Assembly (NCBI RefSeq): GCF_023238445.1
Contig: NZ_CP096658.1
Span: forward strand, 2,046,001-2,110,000
Direction of reading: 5' to 3'
Length of the DNA stretch: 64,000 nucleotides
Source: Halorussus gelatinilyticus
Lineage (GTDB): Archaea > Halobacteriota > Halobacteria > Halobacteriales > Haladaptataceae
In this document: one piece after another, positions 15,136-24,500 of the stretch
Numbering within the stretch: position 1 is the stretch's first letter
How the letters are laid out: the number at the start of each line of letters is the position of its first letter
Translations under genes and position numbers: made by a program
Notes under the pieces: model-generated
Told to the model about the DNA's origin: nothing
Database searches by the model: none
Seen by the model: only the letters and a program-made list of their open reading frames with translations

Positions 15136-17235
15136 CTATTCTCGAAGGTCGGTGACAGTGACCTCGTTGGTCCAGAAAAGTTCGTCATTGAAAATAACGG
15201 GGTGGCTCTCAATAGCGAAGTGGTTTTCGAGTTCCTCGTCAGTGACAGAGAAGGTATTTAGAAGACCCGAAGCTAGATATTGAGTCGACTGGTCTCCAAG
15301 TACTGGGTCGAACAGCGTTCCCATATTGAACGTCCGCATCGGAATAGTCGTGAAATCGACGAACCAACCGTCTTCCGCTTGCTCTAACTCTGAAAGATAG
15401 CAACAACCACTCTCAGACTGCACGAGGGTCAAACCTCCATCTCCGATTGTCATATACGAGTATCCACCGACGACTCGTTGCACTAGATCGACCGCCACCT
15501 GTAATGGAAACCCTCTGTTCAGGGCTTTCGCTAATGCACAGCCTACTCGCGTCCCTGTATTGTTCGTGATTTCCGACAGGGTCACGACGCCACCGAGGCT
15601 CCCAGATTCTACGAGCGCTTGCCCCTGAGCGTACGACCGACAGGCATTCAGGACGAATGCTTTCACTTGAACTTCATCCAACAACCGTGCGTCGAGATGC
15701 CCGTCAGGGCAACGAAGACCCTTCGAATCAACGTGGCCGATGAAATGGAAGAGGTCGGCCGAAGCCGTGAGGAGTTCCTGCAACTCCTCGGTGTCCAGTC
15801 TGTAGTGGACAGTAACATCGAATTCGAGGAGTTCACGGACGCCGTAGAACTCCTCGACAACACCTTCAGACTCCATCTGTTCGTCGTTACAGACGACGTG
15901 GATTGTAATCGAGGACTGCTCGGGTCCTCCTTGGTCGAGTTGGCGTTCGTAAGCCTCGGTCGTCGCCTTGTTCGCGCCGAGTGGGTAGCCTTCGCCGACC
16001 CACGTATGCCTGATAGACTCCGTCGATTCGGGCGTGAAAATCTCGTCCTCAGCGATATCCTGCAACTGGTGGGCAGACCTCGTTAACACCTCCGTTTTAT
16101 TGACCGACTCACCGCCACGGGTAAACTCGGTAATCATATCCGGAGTCGGAGCTGGTTCCTGAGTATCGGGCGTTGGACTTCGAATGACCGCGAGTTGTGT
16201 GGCCGCAAAGGGAAGCATCGAAACGTGTTCTGGATTAGGGACGATATCCATCGTCACCGACCACTGCGGGAGATGCGGTTCTAGTATCGAGATTGGCACA
16301 GACAGATACGCTTCAAGCTGGGCCGCGAGCGACTGGTCGTAGAGCGCCTCGAAATCGAGGCTGACGAGCGGCTCGACCTGCGTACGTTCGTGAAGATCGA
16401 CGTCGTACAGTCCCTCAGTCCGAGTCAAACAATCGAGGAAGAATACCTGTTGGAGTGTCCGACGGACGTTCTCCTCGTAGCCGAGCGGACCATCCAGTAC
16501 ATGTTCGAATCCGTTCTCAGTCACGAGTCGCGGTGTATTCGCTGGTCGTACGTCTGCACCAAGGTAATACGCGAGCGACGTCGCGGGGTAAACGTACTCG
16601 TATTCGGGCGGCAACTCGATACTGACGCCTGTCTCCGGCCGTTCGATGTCGGTCGGTGCATCGAACGAATTTCCTCGCTCGATTAGGGGCGGATGACCGC
16701 GTAACGTCGGGAACGACCGCTCGGGAGAGAGGTCCTTCAAGGCCGAGCCGAACAGCGACACCGCCTTCATCACGTCTCGTGGGTCGTCTGGTACCGTAAT
16801 CGTCCCTGCAGGATGCTCGTGGAACGACCGCGTTCCGACGTAGACGGCCACAGGATGCGGTCCGAACCCTATTCGAACGGTTGCCTCGCGGTACTTGATG
16901 TCAAGTGCGCTCTCGACTCGAAGATAGAGTTTGACTGGCGCTGTCGTGAGTTCAAGGACGTACTCGTTCCGGGGGAGCGACTGGTCGGTCTGCCCACTGG
17001 TCTCTGTAATCAGGTCTCCGGTGGGAGAACGAACGTAGATGTTCGACAGCGAGGGAACGTCGATGCCAGTGGTATTGATGCGGACGGCAGTAGAGACGGG
17101 AGCAGGAAAGATGTCGACGTCAGCGGTCATCGGGTCAACAGCGGTCGGGGTATAGAGTGCAAACTGGGCCTGCTCAATCGGGTCAAAGATAGTGATGCCG
17201 GGTCGGTCCGTCGATGTTGTGATTCGTGGTTCCAT
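15136..17235 (-). CDS. CHAT-domain (caspase-like) cysteine protease
   Basis: 699 residues. The C-terminal CHAT domain (about 440-640) has the catalytic dyad: His501 in LFHFIGHVDSKG and Cys532 in AFVLNACRSYAQG, followed by GVVTLSEITNNTGTRVG, which corresponds to the loop after the Cys. The N-terminal 400 residues are beta-rich (YVLELTTAPVKLYLRVES and similar) without TPR repeats, unlike typical TPR-CHAT proteins. No signal peptide, so cytoplasmic. It follows the RecA-like gene by 30 nt and faces the small membrane protein gene. CHAT proteases elsewhere act in regulated cell death and type III CRISPR defence; the target here is unknown. Confidence 0.85.
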   Translation of the reverse strand: MEPRITTSTDRPGITIFDPIEQAQFALYTPTAVDPMTADVDIFPAPVSTAVRINTTGIDVPSLSNIYVRSPTGDLITETSGQTDQSLPRNEYVLELTTAPVKLYLRVESALDIKYREATVRIGFGPHPVAVYVGTRSFHEHPAGTITVPDDPRDVMKAVSLFGSALKDLSPERSFPTLRGHPPLIERGNSFDAPTDIERPETGVSIELPPEYEYVYPATSLAYYLGADVRPANTPRLVTENGFEHVLDGPLGYEENVRRTLQQVFFLDCLTRTEGLYDVDLHERTQVEPLVSLDFEALYDQSLAAQLEAYLSVPISILEPHLPQWSVTMDIVPNPEHVSMLPFAATQLAVIRSPTPDTQEPAPTPDMITEFTRGGESVNKTEVLTRSAHQLQDIAEDEIFTPESTESIRHTWVGEGYPLGANKATTEAYERQLDQGGPEQSSITIHVVCNDEQMESEGVVEEFYGVRELLEFDVTVHYRLDTEELQELLTASADLFHFIGHVDSKGLRCPDGHLDARLLDEVQVKAFVLNACRSYAQGQALVESGSLGGVVTLSEITNNTGTRVGCALAKALNRGFPLQVAVDLVQRVVGGYSYMTIGDGGLTLVQSESGCCYLSELEQAEDGWFVDFTTIPMRTFNMGTLFDPVLGDQSTQYLASGLLNTFSVTDEELENHFAIESHPVIFNDELFWTNEVTVTDLRE

Positions 17236-17265
17236 TCTCTGGGTCTCGAGGAGGGGGAGATTTGG

Positions 17266-17991
17266 TTACAGGCGCGTCCAGCCAGTCGTTCCAACGTCAG
17301 GAATCCGCCATCGTTGTTCCGCAGGATTCCCGTTCCGCTTTCGGAGTTGAATTTCAGCATCGCAGTAAGCCATCAGGTTTTCGATGGTTTCGCGGTTTTC
17401 GTCTGGGTCTCGTTGATAGATGAAGTGCGACATCCCGTTATCGACCTTGACGCTGGCGCTGATGCTTGCTACAAGTCGTTCGACTTCGGCGAAGCTGTAC
17501 TCGTCGAGGAGATAGCTCAACGAATCGATTCCGACGCGGAGTTCGGCTGGTTCGAGGTCGTCACGGGCGAACCAATCGATCGCGTTCTGTAGTTCTGTCT
17601 GGAGTGCCGTAAGTGAGTTCGGCTTCCGCTCGAGCGCAGGAAGATTCGGGCTTGCAGTGGCCGGAATACTTCGCTCTTGTTCTTGGAGGTCGGTGACCCA
17701 GTTTCGAGACTCTGTTTGTAGTCCAGTTTCTTGGAAGTGGGCTCCGGTCTGTGCCCGTGAGCCATCGGTAAGAGCGAGCACTCGTTTTCGGGGCGGTGAA
17801 GCCTCTGGGCCTCCGAAGAGATTGCTACTCGCGTAGGCGGTAGTTCGTTCACCGACGGTCCCTGTCACGAGGAGCGTACTCCCGGTCTGTTTGAGTTCCT
17901 TGAGTTTGGCCTGTATTTCGTGTATATCGTATTCGTCGTCGTCTGCCGACCCGCCACGAAAGCAGACCCTTTTGTGATTCCCTACCGACAT
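17266..17991 (-). CDS. KaiC/RecA-like ATPase-fold protein with degenerate Walker A (DUF7504-like)
   Basis: 241 residues. STLLVTGTVGERTTAYASSN occupies the Walker A position, but the Lys of GK[ST] is replaced (GERTT). A Walker-B-like strand LRVGIDSLSYLLDEY is typical of KaiC/RadA-like proteins. It may bind nucleotide poorly and act as a sensor or scaffold. The TATA box TATATAAT (about 18012-18019, minus strand) lies about 25 nt before the ATG, giving a leaderless operon of this gene and the CHAT protease. I recall the family as DUF7504, haloarchaea-specific. Confidence 0.75.
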   Translation of the reverse strand: MSVGNHKRVCFRGGSADDDEYDIHEIQAKLKELKQTGSTLLVTGTVGERTTAYASSNLFGGPEASPPRKRVLALTDGSRAQTGAHFQETGLQTESRNWVTDLQEQERSIPATASPNLPALERKPNSLTALQTELQNAIDWFARDDLEPAELRVGIDSLSYLLDEYSFAEVERLVASISASVKVDNGMSHFIYQRDPDENRETIENLMAYCDAEIQLRKRNGNPAEQRWRIPDVGTTGWTRL

Positions 17992-18289
17992 CTATTACCT
18001 AGTGGGATTATATATGAAATCAAACTTAATACTATTGGATTTTTACGCGTGAGACTCAACGTCTGCTGTCCGACTCTTGCACCTGTGACGCACCTCCGAG
18101 GATGTACCAAGACGCTCGTATAAACCCGTCAAAAGGTCGTGGCTGCGCGCGCAGCGACTTTCTCGTGAGCGAAGCGAGCGAGAGTCGGTGAGACGAACGT
18201 GTGAGTCTCACCGAGTGAGCACGGAGCGGTGGGTGGGGAGGCGGGCGTCGGGTGGACGGTATCGACAAAAAAGAACGAAGTGAGGTCTA
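17992..18289 (-). other. Intergenic region with promoter, palindrome and terminator module
   Basis: Contains the TATA box of the KaiC-like/CHAT operon (near 18015), a second copy of the GCTGCGCGCGCAGC palindrome (18133-18157), inverted GAGCGAAGCGAGC motifs, TGAGAC/GTCTCA arms (18189-18220) and, next to the OB-fold gene stop, a T6 tract on the minus strand. No coding sequence seen. Confidence 0.5.
18133..18157 (+). repeat. Palindromic GC repeat, copy 2
   Basis: AAGGTCG, TG, then the perfect palindrome GCTGCGCGCGCAGC and GA. It matches 13121-13145 except at two positions. Confidence 0.5.
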
Positions 18290-19186
18290 CTACTCCCACC
18301 ACCGACCGCGCTCAGGGAAATGGACACTGCTCCAGCCCGTGAGCGCGACCGAGCATCGTCCTTCGTACCAGTTTTTGGCCACACTCCGGAATTCGACCTC
18401 CTCGCCCTCTCGAACCATTGGTTGGTCACTCTTCGTCCACGTTGTGAACTTGACCCGTCCCGTCTCGTCTTCTAGGAGTCCGACTTGCGAAATCCGGTGG
18501 TGGCTCGGACTCCACAGTTGGCTCACCGTCCCCACGATGCTCACTTCCCGCCGATTCACCTCGCTAACGTCTGCGATTGGAATCACGTGCCCCCGTGCTC
18601 GCCGTAGTTCTTCGGACACGCCAACGACCGCGCTCACCAGTTCTGCACCTTCGACCACGCGCTCGGCCAGTCGCCGACTAATCGCCGCCCTCGACCACCC
18701 CGGTAGTCGCTCGGCGATCCGCCTCGTCTGCTCGTTCACCGCCGCCAGCTCCGCTCGCGTCAACTCCTCGCGTGGGTCCGGCCGGTCCGGGTCCACAAGC
18801 GGATTCACACTCGCCGCTCGCTTCTCGAACGTCCGCCGTCTCTCCGTGCTTCCTTTCGCTGCTACTTCTTGAGTCCGTTCTGCACGACCGTCTTGGCGAC
18901 TGAGTTTCGCTTTGGCGCTGATGTACGCCAGTTCTTCCTCTCGTGCTCTGATGCACTCTTCCTGTTCGAGGGTCACGCCTCTCATTCGCTCGTCGCTCGT
19001 GTCCAGCAGTCCGTCCGGGTGGTTCGCATCCACCTTCGCTTGAATCTCCATCTGCACCGTCGCCCGCAGTTCCGGGGTCTCCTCGACGACCTCGAACTCG
19101 TCCTTGTCTTCGATTGTTCGCTCGTCCTGTTCGTACGCCTGTTCATCGACCGAAACGACCTTGCTACTCGCGTTCTTACTTGACAT
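18290..19186 (-). CDS. RPA-like OB-fold DNA-binding protein
   Basis: 298 residues. An acidic, charged N-terminal half with a helical repeat-like region (LTRAELAAVNEQTRRIAERL) precedes an OB fold near residues 210-298: REVSIVGTVSQLWSPSHHRI, QVGLLEDETGRVKFTTWTKS, VEFRSVAKNWYEGRCSVAL. This strand order and the 'GLLEDETG' loop are typical of archaeal RPA and haloarchaeal plasmid OB-fold proteins. It probably binds ssDNA during replication or transfer of the element. Confidence 0.8.
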   Translation of the reverse strand: MSSKNASSKVVSVDEQAYEQDERTIEDKDEFEVVEETPELRATVQMEIQAKVDANHPDGLLDTSDERMRGVTLEQEECIRAREEELAYISAKAKLSRQDGRAERTQEVAAKGSTERRRTFEKRAASVNPLVDPDRPDPREELTRAELAAVNEQTRRIAERLPGWSRAAISRRLAERVVEGAELVSAVVGVSEELRRARGHVIPIADVSEVNRREVSIVGTVSQLWSPSHHRISQVGLLEDETGRVKFTTWTKSDQPMVREGEEVEFRSVAKNWYEGRCSVALTGWSSVHFPERGRWWE

Positions 19187-19742
19187 GGGTTCCTAGACCC
19201 GAAGGCGCTCACTCGGCGTCTTCTTCCGACACCACGACTCTCCAGCCGTGGCTTTCTCTCAGTCCGACTCCTCGCTCTTCGATGCTCTCGCTCGCGCCTT
19301 CAGTGCGGTCTGGGCGCGAGCGAGAGCGGATTCGAGGAGAAACAACCAGCACCGCGCACCGACCCGTCCGGAGCGAGCGTCCAGCACGCAAGCCTGTTTC
19401 GCGTCCGTCGAGCGACGCGAGACGCAACCGAAACAGCGCTTGGTGCTGGCGTCGAAGCCAGATGCCCGGACCGGCCCGTGCGAGGCGCAAAGCGCCTCAA
19501 GAAGCGAGCGGCGAAGCCGCGAGCACGGCCGCACGCCCGGAATGGTCAGTCGCGAGCGCTGCGGAGGGCGGAACGCGGTGCGCGGGGCGCGCTGTCAGCG
19601 AAAACGAATAGAGACGAAACGAATCTCCACAGTCCACGGCGTGGTGGAGTCCGAAGGCCTTCGCCTACTTACCGACTGCTTTCGGTTCCTACGAGAACGC
19701 TACTCAAGAAATGTTTATTTGAACGGCCTGACGTGATGGAGT
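19187..19742 (-). other. Gene-free GC-rich stretch upstream of the OB-fold gene
   Basis: About 550 bases without a convincing gene. It is rich in short inverted motifs, for example GAGGCGC-AAA-GCGCCTC near 19480-19497 and many GAGCGAGCG/CGCTCGC repeats. A minus-strand frame ending at 19209 (tail RESHGWRVVVSEEDAE) has an acidic end and might be a small gene, but the rest is Arg/Ser-rich shadow-like sequence, so I do not call it. The promoter for the PQQ gene (TTTATTTG near 19709) lies at the right end. Confidence 0.4.
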
Positions 19743-21011
19743 ATGCAGCGCAGACAGGTCCTCGCGACTCTCGGTAGTACGGCCGTTGCTGGCTGTGCGT
19801 CTCTTCCCTCCATTCAGTCCTCTCAAGCAGACTCGTCGCCGACCGAACCATTACCCGGCGAGAGCGACGAGTCCTGGGCACAGTTCGGGCGAACTGCCGC
19901 CCATCCCGGCCGGAATACGGACGTTACCATCGATACCCCAGAAATCCGCTGGCAGACCACCCTTCCTGCAGGCGTGACAGTCCCAGCAATCGTCGGCGAG
20001 ACGGTGTTCGTCAGTGGCGGCATCTTCAACGACCGAAACGAGGACTACGCCGCAGGCGGCGTGTACGCCTTCGACCGCGAGACGGGCAACGAGAAGTGGA
20101 AAACGGCCCTTCCAGCGCTCGGCGGCGGGTTCGCGGGGTGTCCGCCGACGGTCTACGAGGGCTCGATTTACGTCGGTGACGCTGGGGAGCATTATTTCCA
20201 CGCGCTCGATGCTCGGACTGGCGAGAAACGGTGGCATCTTGACCTCGGCGGATCAGTCAACGAGGCGATTCCTGTAACGAACGACCGCGTTTGCTTCGTC
20301 CAACAGGAGGCCGTCATCGCCGTCGATACAGCGGGCGAGGAGCGCTGGCGCTACACGAACGATGGTCACGTCTTCCTCGCTGAGCCAGCTATCGCTGACG
20401 GGAAGGTGTACGTCGGGTCCGTCTACGACCAGCAAAATCAGTCCGAGAGTGAAGATAATACGTTGTCGCTCCTCGCGGCACTCGATGTCGAAACAGGCGA
20501 CGTTCGCTGGACGGACCAGCACGGAGAGAACTTCCACAGTCTCGTCGTGGACAGAGATACCCTGTTCGCGTCCGATACGCGCGCCGTCTACGCTGTCGAG
20601 GCTACGACGGGAACCAAGCGCTGGCGACACGTCATCGAGGACTTCGGCCTCGGAGAACTCGCCGTCGGCGACAAGAGAGTATTCGTCGCGGACGGCCAAG
20701 AGCTTCGAGCGCTTTCGCGCGAGGATGGGAGCGAGCAGTGGCAGTTCGCAGTCGAGGAGGGATACCTGCGAACGACGCCGGTCGTCATCGACGGTGCAGT
20801 GGTGGTAACGTCCGATCATCCACAGTCTCCCTCGACCGACGCGACGACCTACGCGCTCGATACCGAGACGGGAAAGCCTCGTTGGACGTACAAACAGCCG
20901 GGGAACATGGGGTATTCCGCGACTGCTGTCGGGGATGCACTGTATCTCCCGGTGTATCGGAGTAGTGGGAACACAGGGTCGACGATGACTGTCTTAGAGG
21001 CCGAACAGTAA
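19743..21011 (+). CDS. Outer-surface PQQ-like beta-propeller lipoprotein
   Basis: 422 residues. Signal MQRRQVLATLGSTAVAGCAS has a twin arginine and lipobox (VAGC), so it is anchored outside the membrane. At least six repeats of the PQQ/BamB type follow (VYAFDRETGNEKWKTALP, FHALDARTGEKRWHLDLG, LAALDVETGDVRWTDQHG, VYAVEATTGTKRWRHVIE, YALDTETGKPRWTYKQPG). Such propellers usually serve as protein-interaction scaffolds or bind a quinone cofactor; nothing here decides between these. A decayed relative lies just downstream on the other strand. Confidence 0.88.
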   Translation: MQRRQVLATLGSTAVAGCASLPSIQSSQADSSPTEPLPGESDESWAQFGRTAAHPGRNTDVTIDTPEIRWQTTLPAGVTVPAIVGETVFVSGGIFNDRNEDYAAGGVYAFDRETGNEKWKTALPALGGGFAGCPPTVYEGSIYVGDAGEHYFHALDARTGEKRWHLDLGGSVNEAIPVTNDRVCFVQQEAVIAVDTAGEERWRYTNDGHVFLAEPAIADGKVYVGSVYDQQNQSESEDNTLSLLAALDVETGDVRWTDQHGENFHSLVVDRDTLFASDTRAVYAVEATTGTKRWRHVIEDFGLGELAVGDKRVFVADGQELRALSREDGSEQWQFAVEEGYLRTTPVVIDGAVVVTSDHPQSPSTDATTYALDTETGKPRWTYKQPGNMGYSATAVGDALYLPVYRSSGNTGSTMTVLEAEQ

Positions 21012-21022
21012 ATGCTGGATCG

Positions 21023-21455
21023 CTAAGTAGACTCTAATGCGATGAGGCGTAGAGATGAATCGACGAGAAAGAGATGTCCAGCACCGACTGCAGGTGCCGC
21101 GAACTCAACCGGCTTGAATTCTGTCTCCCAAAGTTCCGCCCGGAGAGCTTGACTTGGAGATCGTTTCTACGTCGGATTGCGATCGCACGGTGACTCGGCG
21201 CGATACTAGCGTTCTCAAGTATCGGCGGTAGGGACGACGTGACTGTCGTTCGAAGTCGAACGACCAGTTGGTCTCACCACTCTCCATGTCGAGTTCTCGA
21301 ACTGTATTGCCGTCCTTCGCATACACTGCATCGTCGGATAGCGTTGACGCAGAAGCCCTGCCAATATCGTTACGCGTCCGGCAATCAACTCCATCGGGAG
21401 TGAATGCTTGAAGTTTCGTCTCCGCTACGGTACTCCTGCTGCTTGCGCTCAGTTT
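21023..21455 (-). pseudogene. Decayed PQQ beta-propeller protein gene
   Basis: On the minus strand one frame encodes VYAKDGNTVRELDMESGETN then WSFDFE, a propeller repeat. After a frameshift another frame gives EFAAPAVGAGHLFLVDSS, then LRLIALEST and TAG at 21023, the usual last blade of such proteins. Stops interrupt both frames upstream and there is no start codon. It is therefore a truncated, frameshifted copy, convergent with the intact 19743 gene and probably related to it. Confidence 0.7.
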
Positions 21456-21519
21456 TCAACTCGCCTGAACGAGAACTTATTGGGATTCAGCGTGAGTAGG
21501 GGGTGTCACACCTACCCAT

Positions 21520-24500
21520 ATGCCTACTGACGATTCCCAGACATCCTCCGGACGACGATACATCCGAATCCAGCCGACCACGGACTCGCTCTCGGTCGAC
21601 TCTGTGACGATGCAGTTCACGCGACTGCATCGCTTGCTCACGAACGACGACGACCGCTCGTGGTCCCGACGACTCGTCTCGAAGATCGACCCAGAACCGA
21701 GAACGCTCGAATGGCTGTTCGCCGCCTCACCGGCGGGCCGTCTCGAATATTACGTCGGTCTCCCCACGTCCGACGACGAAGCCGACCGAGAACTGGAGTC
21801 GCTCGAAGGACTGCTCCGAAGCTTCTTCCCCGATAGTTACGAACTCGACCAGTGTTCGTTCGACCTCGATGAGTTTCTCGGCCTTCGGTCACTCGATGAG
21901 CGTACGACCGATGAACTTGAGCGACGTTTGGATGCATCGACAGACGACTCTTCTACAGACGAGAACCAACCTCCGGAAACCCACATCGGGGCTGTCGAGT
22001 ACCGTGGAATGGGCGACCGGCGTGCGGACTGGCAGACGCGCCTCACCCCATATGCGCAGTTCCGAACTGACGACGCCGACGTGCAGCCACCGCTCACGAG
22101 TGTCGCCGAGACGCTTGCAACCACCGAGACGCTTGCAACCACCGAGACGCCTGTCGTCTTTCAGGTCCTCCTGCAACCAAAGCCCGATTGGACGACCGAG
22201 GCCGACCTGCGTCGTCGGCGTCTACAGCGCGGCGAGGAAGAGTCGTTCATGGGCCGTCTCGTCACGGGGCTGTTCGTTTCCAACGAGACAACCGCCGACG
22301 AACCTCGTGACCTCCCGCCCGAGGTCCAGCGACGACTCGACGAACTCAACGAGAAAGAGACGCGCCATTCGTTCAGCGTGAACGCTCGTGCGATCGCGGT
22401 CACCGACCCCGGCCAGCATCCGCCACGAGTCACGAAGGACCTTCGGACGGCGCTCGAATCAGTCGGCCACTCGTGCTACCAACTCGACGCCGAAACCCAC
22501 GAGGTAGCCTGCTACGGCCTCCAGTTGGATAGACTGTCCGCAGAGGACGTTTCTGCACTCGACCTTCTCGATGCTGTCCGCGAACGGACGTTCCGAAATA
22601 CGCCGACAGGACTGCAAACACGGCTTCCCGGATGGGGCCGAAGTAGTCCTGAACTCGTTGCAGATCCGCGCGAAGTCCCAAGTTTCTGCGTTCTCGGGGG
22701 AGCCAGCCTTACGTCGAATGCGAAGCGAGCGCTCGACCTGACGCCGGGCGAGCAGACCTCGCTTTCGCGGCCAGCGACCGACCGCTTGACACCCTACTAC
22801 GAGTTGGGATTGACGCTTGGATATGCGCTCACCCAAGACGGCAGGAAGGCGACGGACCCGATTGCACTTCCGCCGGACCTTCAAGCCATGCATGCTGTCT
22901 GGTTCGGAAAGACTGGTTCGGGGAAGACGACCTCGCTCATCACGGGAATGCTGGATAATTACGAGGCGAATCGAGGTCCCTCGATTCTCATCGAACCGAA
23001 AGGCGACGGGATGCCGGTCGAGTACCTTCGGGCGCACTACACGACGTACGGCACGCTCGACAACGTCTACTACTTCGAGTGCGCTGACGTGCTACCTGCG
23101 CTCTCGTTTTTCGACATTCGGCCACAGCTCGCCGTGGGTATCGACCGTGCGACTGCCGTCCAAGACGTGGTCGACCACTACGTCGAGGTCCTCATCGGCA
23201 TCATGGGTCGGGAGCGTTTCGAGCGTGCGGTTCGCTCTCCCGATATCATTCGTTATCTCGTCAAGGCCCTCTTCGACCCGGTTCATGGCTCAGACGCATT
23301 CACTCATCGCGACCTCCAACAAGCCGCAACCCAGATGGCGGAAACTCGGGATGCTCCACCGGTCACCGACGACGACCTCGCGGCCCTCCTCGGCGGGATC
23401 GTCACGAACAGCAAGCGCTCGTTCGACGAACTCCTGCAGGGTGTTCACAACCGCATCGAGAAGATCCCCGTGGACGACCGACTCGCGACGCTGTTCAATC
23501 ACGTGCCCACCGAGGACTCCGATGCAGACTCGCGCTTCGATTTCTTCGACGTTCTCGACGAGAATGCGGTCGTCATCGTGGATACGAGCCAACTCCGCAA
23601 AAAGAGTCGCCGGGCGTTCACGCTCGTCTTGCTCTCGAACCTCTGGACGGCGCTCCGTCGCCGCCAAGCCTATCGGACGACCGATTACACCCAACACACT
23701 GCAGACCGTGAGGCGGGCCACACGACCACGAGAACGGAAACTGATGGTGGACCCAACTCAGATGAACTCCCGCTGGTCAACCTTTACATCGAGGAGGCCG
23801 CCGATGTCGCGGCTTCGGGATTAATGACGGACCTCCTCGCGCAGTCTCGTGGCTTCGGGTTGTCGGTGACACTCGCGATGCAGTTTCCCGCGCAGGTCCG
23901 CTCGGCGGATACGGAAGCGTACGCAGAACTCCTGAACAACGTCTCGACTATCGTCACCGGGAACGTCGCGGTCGACCCCGACTTGGAGAAGCGACTGGCG
24001 ACCGACGAGATGCCACCGAGCGAGGTCGGGAATCGACTACGGGCGCTTCGTCGCGGCCAATGGTTCGTGAGCCTACCCGCGAAGTTCGGTGACCCCGAGC
24101 CGAGACCATTTCTGGTGTCGTCTGCGCCACTTCCGGCTGGCCATCCCGAAGGTGACGACCCGCTTTCGGAAACGCAGGCGCTCGCGTTCGACGCACTCCT
24201 CGACGTTGTGCGCGACCGAACACGACTTGACCACGGCTTGGAGGTGCGAGACCGGAAACGCCCTACTGCGGACACGACTGCGAAAGCAGATTCGATTTCA
24301 CAGTCGAGCAACGACCAGTTGCCTGCCGACGAGTCCTCCTCATCGACGGCTCCGACGACTGTGACGCGAGTAGACTCGGCCCTCCCGTTCACGAAGCGCC
24401 TCCCGACGTGTATCAAGTACGACGCTGAGACCCACGCTATCGTCTGTACGGGCTGTTCGAATCGACACGCCGCGACACGGACGGGGGTCCGCCGTGGAAT

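Noticed and set aside
19209-19490. Minus-strand frame ending RESHGWRVVVSEEDAE upstream of the OB-fold gene
   Set aside because: Only the tail looks like haloarchaeal protein; the rest is Arg-rich and no credible start is present.
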